Virus record (IMG/VR): IMGVR_UViG_3300044712_001255
Coordinates: 186,001 to 250,000 of that record
Origin: a virus
Direction: 5' to 3' (one strand)
DNA: 64,000 nt
Of this stretch, positions 8,660 through 16,764 are shown piece after piece. The translations under genes were made by a program, and so were the position numbers. Position 1 is the first letter of the stretch; the number at the start of each line of letters is the position of its first letter. The notes below the pieces were generated by a model that worked only from the letters and a program-made list of their open reading frames with translations, was not told the DNA's origin and made no database searches.

Positions 8660-8884
8660 ATGGCAAGAGAAGAGAGAGACGATCGGATTGAGTTTGAAGG
8701 CATTGTTGACGAGGTTATGCCTGGAACGATGTTTCGAGTCAAAGTCTCAGACAATCACATGGTGCTTTGTACGTTGAGCGGAAAGATGCGCCAGCACAAG
8801 ATTCGCGTTTTGCTTGGTGACAGAGTTCGTATCGAAGTTAGCCCGTATGACCTTACGCGTGGGCGTTTGTCCCGGCGTCTATGA
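8660..8884 (+). CDS. infA: translation initiation factor IF-1
   Basis: 74 residues, full-length for IF-1 (usually about 72), an S1-like OB-fold protein that binds the ribosomal A site during initiation with IF-2 and IF-3. Conserved blocks are visible: P-G-T-M-F-R-V at 21-27, [11 protein letters not shown] at 40-50, L-G-D-R-V at 52-56 and S-P-Y-D-L-T-R-G-R at 61-69. A good Shine-Dalgarno (AAAAGGAAA) precedes it. IF-1 is very unusual in a virus. Its presence beside dozens of leaderless genes suggests the phage tunes initiation. Confidence 0.95.
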   Translation: MAREERDDRIEFEGIVDEVMPGTMFRVKVSDNHMVLCTLSGKMRQHKIRVLLGDRVRIEVSPYDLTRGRLSRRL

Positions 8885-9037
8885 GCATGTGGTCGAAATC
8901 TCGGCAGCTTGAGAGGCGAATACGAAAGTGTTCGCCTTGTCGTTGTTGGAGTTGCTCACCCATGTTGCGAAAAGAGACGTTCAACAAGAAGCGTCTGGCT
9001 TTGATGACGCCTGATAGAGAACTCGATACCTATCAAG

Positions 9038-9739
9038 GTGATACTCCTGAGAGAGTTTGTGAAGATGACGCTCGCGGAAGCCGGTGTCTCACTGAAACAG
9101 GCGACAAACCCTGACAACCCGCTTGGACTTGTCGTCAAAAATGATGGCACACAGCTCACGCTGGTGCTCTATAACCCATTTGCATTAGCAATCAAAGCAC
9201 AAAAGTGGGCGCAGGATGACATCTTTGGTGATCAAAATGAGCTGATGAAGCACGTTGTTGATCAGATCTTCATGAGCGAAAGCTTCCTTGGAGTCATCAA
9301 AGGGTACCTCACCGCCGTACCAAGCAAACAATTCCCTAGCGTTTGGGAAGTATCAGAATCATATGCCGTTGGAAAGCATGGGCCGCTTCTGTATGACATT
9401 GCCATGTCACAGCTCGGGTGGCTTACAAGCGACCATGAAGGTGATTCAAGCACAGACGCACAAGGCGTGTGGCAGTTTTATTTGAACAACAGGACAGATG
9501 TTGTTTCAAAACCGCTGGTTGCGCAACCCATATCTGCTGCTGATTATGCCTTCAAGGCGAAGCGTAAGGCAAACATCACACCATTGGTAACAGCTCATAA
9601 CAACGCAGCACAAAGTATTGCCACTGACATACGAAGTTCAAACCCACGCATAGGTGGAAACTTCAATGCAGATTTAGGTGAACTGTTGACACGTGGAGCA
9701 ATGAAACACTTTAGCGGTTATCGTCGCTCTGACTTCTGA
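9038..9739 (+). CDS. conserved phage-type protein with N-terminal LR-helix
   Basis: 233 residues from a GTG start. It begins M-I-L-L-R-E-F-V-K-M-T-L-A-E-A, a variant of the LR-helix. The segment GPLLYDIAMSQ near 115-125 and the later V-W-Q-F-Y block resemble a conserved protein I recall from marine phages, of unknown function. The start could shift by a few codons. Confidence 0.6.
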   Translation: MILLREFVKMTLAEAGVSLKQATNPDNPLGLVVKNDGTQLTLVLYNPFALAIKAQKWAQDDIFGDQNELMKHVVDQIFMSESFLGVIKGYLTAVPSKQFPSVWEVSESYAVGKHGPLLYDIAMSQLGWLTSDHEGDSSTDAQGVWQFYLNNRTDVVSKPLVAQPISAADYAFKAKRKANITPLVTAHNNAAQSIATDIRSSNPRIGGNFNADLGELLTRGAMKHFSGYRRSDF

Positions 9740-9819
9740 CGCCTCTGCATCATCCAGAACCCGACGTCAGCAAGTCGCTCAAAGAACCACGATACGATGC
9801 CAGGCAGCATATCGTTGAC

Positions 9820-9930
9820 ATGCAGGTAGTGCGACGCCTGTACGCTGAACCTTACGATGCTTGTACCAATCTGATTCCACATGCCAATATTGTAACCAGT
9901 GTTGGGGCAGAATACATATCTGCATGCTGA
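9820..9930 (+). CDS. possible small ORF or displaced tail
   Basis: 36 residues from ATG 9820. The frame is actually open from 9733 and reads like normal protein, just after the previous stop and in the -1 frame relative to it. It could be a remnant, a frameshifted extension of the preceding gene, or chance. Confidence 0.2.
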   Translation: MQVVRRLYAEPYDACTNLIPHANIVTSVGAEYISAC

Positions 9931-9947
9931 CGATCCTTTTTAGAGCG

Positions 9948-10625
9948 ATGGTTCATGCCGTCGACTCAGCCCCACACGTCGGAACAGTGAGGGCAACAGA
10001 CTCTATGAAGGAACGAGTAAAGGCACAGAAGGAACGCATCCGTCGTCTGATAGCTCGAACAGCAGAGGCTCTTACCGCGGCAAAGAATCACTCTCACGGT
10101 GGAACACTATTGATGTCAACATCACAGCGTTCACGTGGCGGGCGCGCAGTCATAGACGTATACGTGGATTCAAAAGATCCGCTGAAAGACGAGCTCGTCA
10201 GCTACTTGCGTAAGAAGCTTCCCAAGGAGTTCAAGCGAGTTCACGAAGACAAGCAGGAAGAACTGCACCTTGAATCGCTATTGAGAGAGTACGTTGACAT
10301 CACGCTTCGTGGTGGAGGTGGGTGGAACTCACAAGCCCAACCAATACCGTCTGCAACGGCTCCCAAGGGCACACCGCTTGGTCTGGATATTCAACCGAAC
10401 AACTCTAAGTGGAATAAGGATGCTCTTGATGCAGATGAAGCAGGCGTAGCTGATCACTTGCAAGATCCAGACGCAGAGGATCCTGCTGGTGACACGTTTG
10501 GCCCGCTCTACTCAAAGGATCGCTACAAGACTGCACGCTGCAAAATGGACCCGGTGCCCAAGGGTGCCGTGGTGCAGGACGACCCGTTTGTTGGTGACGC
10601 TTATCCTTCGCGCCGCATTGGGTGA
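9948..10625 (+). CDS. hypothetical protein with internal LR-helix
   Basis: About 225 residues from ATG 9948; ATG 10005 is equally possible. A basic helical N-terminal part is followed by a beta segment (AVIDVYVDS) and then LHLESLLREYVDITL, an internal echo of the LR-helix, before an acidic Pro/Asp-rich tail. Convergent with the minus-strand array. Confidence 0.6.
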   Translation: MVHAVDSAPHVGTVRATDSMKERVKAQKERIRRLIARTAEALTAAKNHSHGGTLLMSTSQRSRGGRAVIDVYVDSKDPLKDELVSYLRKKLPKEFKRVHEDKQEELHLESLLREYVDITLRGGGGWNSQAQPIPSATAPKGTPLGLDIQPNNSKWNKDALDADEAGVADHLQDPDAEDPAGDTFGPLYSKDRYKTARCKMDPVPKGAVVQDDPFVGDAYPSRRIG

Positions 10626-10832
10626 TTAGTCGAACTCAATTACCTCAAAAACAAAATCATTTTTGATGTCATAGCGTTCAATACCCATCGATCGTCGAAG
10701 GACAACGACCTTGCGATAGTGCTCAGCATCGCTGTCGGTGTTTGCAATGACGATGCCTACCTCAAATTCATTCTTTGCAGGAATGAACACCAGCGTTCCT
10801 GGCTCGAGTTTTGAGGCAAGTTCATAGAACAT
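10626..10832 (-). CDS. PGD-family protein (P-G-T variant)
   Basis: 68 residues; L-E-P-G-T at 9-13 and V-G-I-V-I-A. The last gene of the array. Its ATG directly abuts the stop of the upstream gene (TAG-ATG). Confidence 0.75.
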   Translation of the reverse strand: MFYELASKLEPGTLVFIPAKNEFEVGIVIANTDSDAEHYRKVVVLRRSMGIERYDIKNDFVFEVIEFD

Positions 10833-11105
10833 CTACTCATAAGTAGACTCTCTGATGACTCCAAATCGTACAGCGTTGGAATCAGAATAAGAAAGATTCC
10901 AATAATCAAAGATCACATTGTTACGCAATATTGAGAGTTCAACTCGTGAGTCAAAAACTTTAACAGCAATTACAAGTGATTTGGGATATTTCGCCACAGT
11001 GCCGAGTGGCGTAGAAAATGCTACTATAACATCACCCGGGAGTGTCTTGCGATAGTCTACCCAGGTGACATTGCGATCAAAGTACAGCGATGTAATAGTC
11101 GACAT
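10833..11105 (-). CDS. PGD-family protein
   Basis: 90 residues from the internal ATG at 11105; L-P-G-D-V at 22-26 and S-L-V-I-A-V. The start overlaps the end of the HD gene by 29 bases. Confidence 0.7.
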   Translation of the reverse strand: MSTITSLYFDRNVTWVDYRKTLPGDVIVAFSTPLGTVAKYPKSLVIAVKVFDSRVELSILRNNVIFDYWNLSYSDSNAVRFGVIRESTYE

Positions 11106-11835
11106 CGCGATTACGCTCCAGCTCTCCTGACAAGACACGCTCCTTCAACGAAGAGATAGCCTTACCCAAAGCAGGACCAGGGGCAATGCCAAACTTCTCA
11201 GAAATGACAAGTCCAAGTCCCTTGGGAAGAACGTTGCGATCGGCGTCGGCCTTCTTGATCTTTTCAATATAGGATTCAAGGTCATCAATGCGACGTTGGT
11301 GCTGCAAGAACTTCTCACGACGACCGGTGGTGACGTCTGCGCGTACAAAGCGCAAGAGAGCAGGCAGCCGAGGCCCACACTCAGTGATCAAGCGACGAAC
11401 GCCCGAATCCGACCACTCATCAACGCATTCCACGCGACCAGAATTGCGAATGAGCCATTCGATTTCCTCTGCCTGATCCTGTTCGTCATCCCACAGGTGA
11501 GTGCGCTTGGCAATAACGCGGAACATGTCAGCGCCACACGCTTCGTGGCCGTGAAAGGTCACCTCACGATTGATGATGCGAAAACATATAGGCTTACCGA
11601 TGTCGTGTAGTAGAGCAGTCCAACGCTGCGAAAGCGTCAGAGTGGTCTGAGCGACCACCTGGCGGGTGTGAGCCCACAGATCCTTGTGATGAACGCCATC
11701 GCCGAACCCAATGATGTTCATGAGCTCGGGAAAGAACAGCTTCACATCTGCCTGTTGCACGAGGTGCGTGAGTCGATCATTCGAGATAGTATGAGCGAGC
11801 AATTGAGAATCGATATATTGCTTCGTCAATGACAT
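11077..11835 (-). CDS. HD-domain protein, CCA-adding-enzyme-like
   Basis: 252 residues. H-T-R-Q-V-V near 56-61, A-L-L-H-D-I-G-K-P near 74-82 and F-H-G-H-E near 94-98 form the metal-binding pattern of HD phosphohydrolases. The spacing and the later F-G-I-A-P-G-P-A-L-G-K match the C-terminal HD half of bacterial tRNA nucleotidyltransferases. The N-terminal polymerase-beta half is absent, so it cannot add CCA alone; a 2'-phosphatase or cyclic phosphodiesterase role is possible. ATG 11847 is an alternative start. It interrupts the PGD array. Confidence 0.75.
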   Translation of the reverse strand: MSLTKQYIDSQLLAHTISNDRLTHLVQQADVKLFFPELMNIIGFGDGVHHKDLWAHTRQVVAQTTLTLSQRWTALLHDIGKPICFRIINREVTFHGHEACGADMFRVIAKRTHLWDDEQDQAEEIEWLIRNSGRVECVDEWSDSGVRRLITECGPRLPALLRFVRADVTTGRREKFLQHQRRIDDLESYIEKIKKADADRNVLPKGLGLVISEKFGIAPGPALGKAISSLKERVLSGELERNRDVDYYIAVL

Positions 11836-11839
11836 TGTG

Positions 11840-12028
11840 CTAATCATCCCAACTAGGGTTATGTGTCACGGGCTCAATGTGAAGTTCAACTGTCAACTTT
11901 GTTTTTGCGCCTTGAAGGATTTCATTTACAATTGTCCAATTCTCGGCGAGATAACTGTCATCAGTAACGATGCTCTCAAGTGTGACAGCAAGCTTCGTAG
12001 CTAACGCGACAAGTTCTTCCTTACTCAT
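11840..12028 (-). CDS. hypothetical protein
   Basis: A 62-residue helical protein. It has the best Shine-Dalgarno of the region, AGGAGGT eight bases before the ATG, so it probably opens a transcript that continues into the HD gene. Confidence 0.65.
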   Translation of the reverse strand: MSKEELVALATKLAVTLESIVTDDSYLAENWTIVNEILQGAKTKLTVELHIEPVTHNPSWDD

Positions 12029-12085
12029 ATGACAATACCTCCTGTCGGCGCGATCTGCACCGACACAATGATAGATATCGAAAAA

Positions 12086-12430
12086 TCAACCAACGATTTG
12101 ATTGATCAGCGTATCTAACGCATGTCTCACGCGACAGAGGTCAACAACGTCAACTCGCCGCAAGTATGATTTTGAAATGGGCCATTGAATTCCTTCAACG
12201 TTGTCGTATGCTGGCATGAGGTCAGTTGCCTCAACGCACCATACCATTTCACCTTCAATTTTGTCAACTCTATAAAGAGTCTTAGAGATCATCCCAGACA
12301 TTTCAGCATAGGCTACAATATCACCAACGTTTATCCTTGGGATGAGTCCTGTGGTGACTAGCATACGTCCACCCGTAGATTGTAGAGGTCCTGTGGCCCC
12401 CATGGGTCCAAATGTAATTGTGTTTGACAT
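12086..12430 (-). CDS. second paralogue family, member 3
   Basis: 114 residues. The centre has L-Y-R-V-D-K and the C terminus reads Y-L-R-R-V-D-V-V-D-L-C-R-V-R, then L-D-T-L-I-N-Q-I-V. Two upstream genes share this ending. TGATG overlap with the upstream gene. Confidence 0.75.
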   Translation of the reverse strand: MSNTITFGPMGATGPLQSTGGRMLVTTGLIPRINVGDIVAYAEMSGMISKTLYRVDKIEGEMVWCVEATDLMPAYDNVEGIQWPISKSYLRRVDVVDLCRVRHALDTLINQIVG

Positions 12431-12714
12431 CACGTGCCTTGCACACCGTCTTCGTCATCTTTGGCGATCGAATCGACTTCGGCGTTAATGAATAGATCAA
12501 TCTTTAGGCGTGCCGCCGCGAGGTCAGTCAAGACAACTGGCCGCATGTAACACGCTTGGAAACGTTTCTTGCGCCCTCTTGGCCCATCAAGATTTCCCCA
12601 CAACGATATCACAGGTTCTACGAGAAAATAGCTTGGATCTTTGTACGTTTCCACCACACGATACACAAAATCATGATGATCTACGTGCGTACACAACGAT
12701 CCAATCTTATACAT
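12430..12714 (-). CDS. second paralogue family, member 2
   Basis: 94 residues. F-V-Y-R-V-V-E in the first third and Y-M-R-P-V-V-L-T-D-L near 56-65, then I-D-L-F-I. The most diverged of the three relatives. TGATG overlap with the zinc protein upstream. Confidence 0.7.
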   Translation of the reverse strand: MYKIGSLCTHVDHHDFVYRVVETYKDPSYFLVEPVISLWGNLDGPRGRKKRFQACYMRPVVLTDLAAARLKIDLFINAEVDSIAKDDEDGVQGT

Positions 12715-12959
12715 CAATTGCTCTTTTCGTTTTTGTTTGCTGAGAACACTCTCACATTTTCAATGTTCAATAGAATACGGCACCCAATGCACTCTTTCTG
12801 AGTTATGAACACTTCTTGCAGATCGTGATGATCTATGATGGGTAGTCCACATGCTGGACACCGCACCTCAATTGTGCCTGCCGCATGGCACTTTATGATG
12901 TCATTCACGGTGTCACGGACGGTGTCACTCAGTTCCTGTTGCTTCTTCTTGTGCTTCAT
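12714..12959 (-). CDS. zinc-knuckle small protein
   Basis: 81 residues. A lysine-rich N terminus is followed by C-P-A-C and, about 25 residues later, C-I-G-C, a treble-clef or ribbon-like zinc site. It overlaps the upstream gene by 35 bases. May bind nucleic acid; no closer family is seen. Confidence 0.65.
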   Translation of the reverse strand: MKHKKKQQELSDTVRDTVNDIIKCHAAGTIEVRCPACGLPIIDHHDLQEVFITQKECIGCRILLNIENVRVFSANKNEKSN

Positions 12960-13416
12960 TGCCATCTGCAGCTCCTGTGCACGATTCTACAACGTCTGAA
13001 ACGAGCTGATCAATGAGCGTGCGGAGTTTGCAAAGGTCTACGATGTCAATCCGCATCAACCTACAAGAGTCGTAAGTTGTGCGACCACGATCACGTGCTG
13101 CCCTGTTGGGAACAGGAGATAATAACACAAGTGGCTTCACTTGCGTACGCCATATTGGTGATCCAGCGACTGGCGTCTTCGTTGTTTTGTACCGCGTGCG
13201 TCCTGTTTTTGGGTCTTTGTATGATCTCGACCAATTCGTCTTGGTTCGAAAACGTATCTTGCCTGGCTCTTCGTGCTTTTCAACCCTGTAGATCGTATTA
13301 GCCGCTGATCCGGTGGCGCCAACAACATAGACATATGATCCCACCGGAAATGCATTTTCTGGCGTGTCTTCAATCGTCTTGAATCTTGTCCTTAATTCCT
13401 TGAGAGTGCGTGCCAT
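12925..13416 (-). CDS. second paralogue family, member 1
   Basis: 163 residues, the longest of three relatives: T-I-Y-R-V-E-K near 41-47, a basic insert (KTGRTRYKTTK), then L-M-R-I-D-I-V-D-L-C-K-L-R and L-I-D-Q-L-V. An acidic tail follows. It opens an operon from a clean leaderless promoter. Confidence 0.75.
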   Translation of the reverse strand: MARTLKELRTRFKTIEDTPENAFPVGSYVYVVGATGSAANTIYRVEKHEEPGKIRFRTKTNWSRSYKDPKTGRTRYKTTKTPVAGSPIWRTQVKPLVLLSPVPNRAARDRGRTTYDSCRLMRIDIVDLCKLRTLIDQLVSDVVESCTGAADGNEAQEEATGTE

Positions 13417-13422
13417 ACTAAC

Positions 13423-13451
13423 ATTTTACGCACCGGGAACGCAATTTTCAA
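13423..13451 (-). promoter_or_regulatory. leaderless promoter, near-consensus
   Basis: Minus strand: -35 TTGAAA (13451-13446), 17 nt, -10 TAAAAT (13428-13423), then six bases to the ATG at 13416. The closest match to a sigma-70 consensus in the window. Confidence 0.7.
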
Positions 13452-13690
13452 CTCGCAAGACGCTCTATGATTGCAAACCATTCATAGGCAAGGATTATCT
13501 CATCAGATGCTTCGCCCGTGGGCAGGAGCAATTTTATGCGTACAGCAGTATCGTATCTCCTGCTATTTTTCTTCACCTCGATAACGATACCAGTGCGTTG
13601 CGACAAGAACGTCAATGGAACGTTGGTCTCGGACCGCCACGCAAGCACGTAGTCACCGGGTACGATTTCGCATGTCTGTACTTGTTCCAT
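13448..13690 (-). CDS. PGD-family protein
   Basis: 80 residues; I-V-P-G-D at 9-13 and G-I-V-I-E-V. It has its own promoter: GTGTAG, 17 nt, TAGGAT, seven bases to the ATG. Confidence 0.8.
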   Translation of the reverse strand: MEQVQTCEIVPGDYVLAWRSETNVPLTFLSQRTGIVIEVKKNSRRYDTAVRIKLLLPTGEASDEIILAYEWFAIIERLAS

Positions 13691-13732
13691 TTAGAACATC
13701 CTAACTCGTGTGTCACGATGCTACACAAATAA

Positions 13733-13981
13733 TTACGTCTTCACAGATACAGAAGCCCCCACAGGCACCTCAAGATTTAACACGTAGTCGTCTTGCAGCA
13801 CCTGAAGCTTTATGACATGAGGATTGTCGCTTGAGCAGACGGGACCACTTACGATGACGCCCCAGTTCCAACGGAAGTAGGTGACGCGGAGGCCGTTTGT
13901 CGTCTTCCACTCCCAATCTCCAAGAACTTCGTCTCCTTCAAGCAGATCTTTGACGTTTCTACGAACGCTGTTGGCTGACAC
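13733..13981 (-). CDS. PGD-family protein (E-G-D variant)
   Basis: 82 residues from a GTG start with GGGAGGAGG upstream. L-L-E-G-D at 13-17 has lost the proline; W-G-V-I-V-S replaces the usual core. A degenerate member. Confidence 0.65.
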   Translation of the reverse strand: MSANSVRRNVKDLLEGDEVLGDWEWKTTNGLRVTYFRWNWGVIVSGPVCSSDNPHVIKLQVLQDDYVLNLEVPVGASVSVKT

Positions 13982-14028
13982 TTCACGGCCCTCCTCCCGT
14001 TGATAGGTAGGCTGTGAATCAATGTCGT

Positions 14029-14304
14029 TTATCTCTCGTAGATTCTAAATGGACATTTGTATGAGTAGAAACGTGTGTGTACGCTATTTGACGTATCAAG
14101 TGTGGTTATGTCGATCCATTTCATACCATCAACATTTTCTTCTGTCAAGATGCTGATGACCATTTGTGGTCCACTTTGCACGAGTAACGCGTCACCAGGA
14201 TGTTCAGAGTCGATGAAATATCCGACAACGACATCACCCGGTATCAAATCACATGCCGAGATGTCGATTGTATTTTCACTCGTTTGAGTACACTTCATAT
14301 TCAA
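14029..14304 (-). CDS. PGD-family protein
   Basis: 91 residues; L-I-P-G-D at 20-24 and M-V-I-S-I. The start overlaps the upstream gene by 29 bases (23 from the second Met). Confidence 0.78.
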   Translation of the reverse strand: MNMKCTQTSENTIDISACDLIPGDVVVGYFIDSEHPGDALLVQSGPQMVISILTEENVDGMKWIDITTLDTSNSVHTRFYSYKCPFRIYER

Positions 14305-14506
14305 GAATTACTGAGCAGGTGATGACAATCACATTTGACTTCAAAAGTAATTTGACACGATTAAATTTCCAGTTTTCTTCACGGCCTATCACGAGCGCGT
14401 TCTTGAACGCCTCTTGCTTGCCATCTTCGCCAGTTACAGCATAGCGTACATTACCCGTCAACAAATCGCCAGGACTAAAATCATAAGCATATTTCCACTC
14501 AATCAT
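14276..14506 (-). CDS. PGD-family protein
   Basis: 76 residues; F-S-P-G-D at 10-14 and A-L-V-I-G. ATGATTGA overlap of eight bases with the upstream stop. Confidence 0.8.
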   Translation of the reverse strand: MIEWKYAYDFSPGDLLTGNVRYAVTGEDGKQEAFKNALVIGREENWKFNRVKLLLKSNVIVITCSVILEYEVYSNE

Positions 14507-14765
14507 GAGCGTAGATTTCTATTTGTTCTTCTTTGTTGCGATGAATTGTGACTATGTGATGATTCTGTAAAAAGAGAGTGATGACGTATACGTCATAAGA
14601 GAAATTTCCTCTTAGCGTTGTGATAAATGAACATTTGCTAATCACCATTGCATTCACCCATGCCTTACTTTTAATAGACGGAGTTGGATTAAGAAGACCA
14701 TCTTTCCAAGTGCCTGTAAGCAAATCACCAGGCACAAGTTCGTCAACTGTGACATACTTCAACAT
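14499..14765 (-). CDS. PGD-family protein
   Basis: 88 residues from the internal ATG; L-V-P-G-D at 10-14 and A-M-V-I-S. The next gene upstream has the same L-x-P-G-D-x-L-T-G run, so the two look like a local duplication. Confidence 0.78.
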   Translation of the reverse strand: MLKYVTVDELVPGDLLTGTWKDGLLNPTPSIKSKAWVNAMVISKCSFITTLRGNFSYDVYVITLFLQNHHIVTIHRNKEEQIEIYAHD

Positions 14766-15018
14766 CGCGAAAGACCTCGTAGCGCTCATGTTGAGAGCCT
14801 GACGCGTTATACCATCTGTGACACACTTCACCATTTGGTAGCATCACTGTCAACCCGAATAAGTCACTGTGCTGTGAGCTGATGATCATGACGTTTGCAT
14901 AATCGCGCACGTAAGAAATATCAGCTTTACGCGGTGGTGGATTTAAGAACTTGATTTTACCAGTCAACACGTCACCAGGTATCAGTTCACTGCCATGTAC
15001 GTAGATACACTCATTCAT
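14743..15018 (-). CDS. PGD-family protein
   Basis: 91 residues; L-I-P-G-D-V-L-T-G at 12-20 and V-M-I-I-S. It shares L-T-G after the motif with the two genes downstream. Confidence 0.8.
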   Translation of the reverse strand: MNECIYVHGSELIPGDVLTGKIKFLNPPPRKADISYVRDYANVMIISSQHSDLFGLTVMLPNGEVCHRWYNASGSQHERYEVFRDVEVCHS

Positions 15019-15349
15019 CGTACTTTTCCCTTACACAACGCAAAGAACAACCACGTACGAACCCGGAAATAACCCCTGAGTCTGATGCTGATAATGGCAC
15101 GACCTCATTGTTTGTTGTGAGCACCGTAATCTTCCAAGGAAAAGTTATATGTTCACCTTCAACCAACGTAGTGCTACACAACGTAGGCGTCTTTGAAAGC
15201 AAGATGCAGCGTTTAGTCAGCGTGTATTTCAGTCCATCGTTCGCCCAAATTTGCGACGGCTCATATTCTGAATGATAGTTGTGCCATATCCACGTGACTG
15301 CATCACCCGGTTCAATGAGAGCTATGCCAACAGCGTCTATGGGCTTCAC
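15011..15349 (-). CDS. PGD-family protein, long
   Basis: 112 residues, the longest standard member; I-E-P-G-D at 12-16. A roughly 30-residue insert sits between the motif and the strand W-K-I-T-V-L. Confidence 0.75.
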   Translation of the reverse strand: MKPIDAVGIALIEPGDAVTWIWHNYHSEYEPSQIWANDGLKYTLTKRCILLSKTPTLCSTTLVEGEHITFPWKITVLTTNNEVVPLSASDSGVISGFVRGCSLRCVREKYDE

Positions 15350-15361
15350 ATTTCAATGATA

Positions 15362-15622
15362 TCACATTTTACACACGTCTGCATCGCGCTTGAGTCGAAG
15401 GGTGTACCAATCACCCAAGCAATACGTTTGCAGTACAGCATCATGGTAGATATAGCTTATGGAATATAGATCGTTTTTAGCGCCTTTTAGCTCAATGCTA
15501 ATCACAAGCTTTGGAAATGATTGCTCTTCTACATAACATGACATCGATGTAGGGTAAAATGCACAGAATATTGTGTCTCCCGGTTCAAGCTGATTGACTT
15601 CTATATGTTCTAAGTTGTTCAT
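15362..15622 (-). CDS. PGD-family protein
   Basis: 86 residues; L-E-P-G-D at 12-16 and K-L-V-I-S-I. It overlaps the upstream stop by four bases (ATGA). Confidence 0.8.
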   Translation of the reverse strand: MNNLEHIEVNQLEPGDTIFCAFYPTSMSCYVEEQSFPKLVISIELKGAKNDLYSISYIYHDAVLQTYCLGDWYTLRLKRDADVCKM

Positions 15623-15831
15623 TCATTATCTCGTGGTCTGTATATGTCAATTTCTTCTTCACCGCTCAACGGATAACACGATTCGCCGTGAAATGCAGGC
15701 ATAAACGTGATGTTCCAAAATCTGGACATGAGCTTGTGCGGTGGGATGACAGACACGATGAGGTAATGCTTGCCTTGAAAGAGATTGACGTCTCCTGGCA
15801 TAACGTCTTTGACTTTCATTTTTTCAAACAT
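15619..15831 (-). CDS. PGD-family protein
   Basis: 70 residues from the ATG in the ATGTTTGA overlap; V-M-P-G-D at 10-14 and L-I-V-S-V. Confidence 0.8.
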   Translation of the reverse strand: MFEKMKVKDVMPGDVNLFQGKHYLIVSVIPPHKLMSRFWNITFMPAFHGESCYPLSGEEEIDIYRPRDNE

Positions 15832-16078
15832 CGTCGTCCCTAAGCAACGTGACAAAGCCATCTGCGTCATCTTTTACGACAAGCGTCTCAGCTAGCAATT
15901 CATTGTGGTGTATTTCTCCGTCTTCTAACCAATAAACACATACCATCGATTTGGTGAATACGCTATCAGGGACGAGGCGCGTGACTGCGACTATTATTTG
16001 TGACGTTGGTGAATCATCTCGCTTGCGACCGACCAACCAATCGCCAGGAACGAGCTCGTCCATTCTGCAATTCATCAT
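15824..16078 (-). CDS. PGD-family protein
   Basis: 84 residues; L-V-P-G-D at 9-13 and I-I-V-A-V. The C terminus is acidic. ATGA overlap with the upstream gene. Confidence 0.8.
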   Translation of the reverse strand: MMNCRMDELVPGDWLVGRKRDDSPTSQIIVAVTRLVPDSVFTKSMVCVYWLEDGEIHHNELLAETLVVKDDADGFVTLLRDDDV

Positions 16079-16305
16079 TCACCTTCGCGTGAAAATCGGT
16101 ACACTTCTCGTGTCTTCCAATGCGTTACTCTAAATAGATGTCCCTGAGTATTGAGAAATGTCAAACTACATGACCCGCTATCGAAAAAAATTGCAATCAA
16201 TAACTTGTGAAAGTGAGCATTTCCTTTATGACCTTCCCACGCAAACACATCACCGGGCAGCAGTCGCGCTATGTAAGTCTTTGTGAAAAGTTTATCTGAT
16301 GACAT
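16075..16305 (-). CDS. PGD-family protein
   Basis: 76 residues from the second Met (ATG 16317 is possible); L-L-P-G-D at 15-19 and L-L-I-A-I. Confidence 0.78.
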   Translation of the reverse strand: MSSDKLFTKTYIARLLPGDVFAWEGHKGNAHFHKLLIAIFFDSGSCSLTFLNTQGHLFRVTHWKTREVYRFSREGE

Positions 16306-16519
16306 AGATGATATCACTTGGAGAAGTTACGTACTCGCTTACGTCTGTTCTACCACGTTCTAACATCGTAAACTTAATGCTACCATGACGCAATTCATTA
16401 ACAGCAACAATTAAACATGCGTGAAGCCACTCATACACAAGGTGTTCGATACCCAGCCCAACGATTGTATCGCCAGGATATGCATCTTTTGCGCGCAGCT
16501 TTATCGCATCACTCTGCAT
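16292..16519 (-). CDS. PGD-family protein
   Basis: 75 residues; A-Y-P-G-D at 13-17 and C-L-I-V-A-V. It overlaps both neighbours. Confidence 0.8.
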   Translation of the reverse strand: MQSDAIKLRAKDAYPGDTIVGLGIEHLVYEWLHACLIVAVNELRHGSIKFTMLERGRTDVSEYVTSPSDIIYVIR

Positions 16520-16718
16520 ATCGCCAACACGCTACGTGCAAGTTGCCGTAATTCGTTATCGAATGATACCCATATTTCCCAATATAAGTGATATTAACTT
16601 TATCACCATGATTTTCATGAATTACAGAGATTACCAATTTACGATCCCCTAGATACCAAAGCCTAGCGTATAGATCTCCTGGCAGAAGATCATTGTACGT
16701 GCACTCTGAAAATTGCAT
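16509..16718 (-). CDS. PGD-family protein, first of its sub-block
   Basis: 69 residues; L-L-P-G-D at 11-15 and K-L-V-I-S-V. TATTGT ends seven bases before the ATG and AGAGGA lies between, so this gene may start the 16.7 to 13.7 kb transcript. Confidence 0.78.
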   Translation of the reverse strand: MQFSECTYNDLLPGDLYARLWYLGDRKLVISVIHENHGDKVNITYIGKYGYHSITNYGNLHVACWRYAE

Positions 16719-16764
16719 ATCCTCTACAATAGAACAACACAATCATGTGATGTACCATCATTGC

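Noticed and set aside
8881-9114. An ORF overlapping the infA stop by ATGA
   Set aside because: Composition is odd (Arg/Cys/Ser-rich), it overlaps the 9038 gene by 77 bases, and it has no ribosome site.
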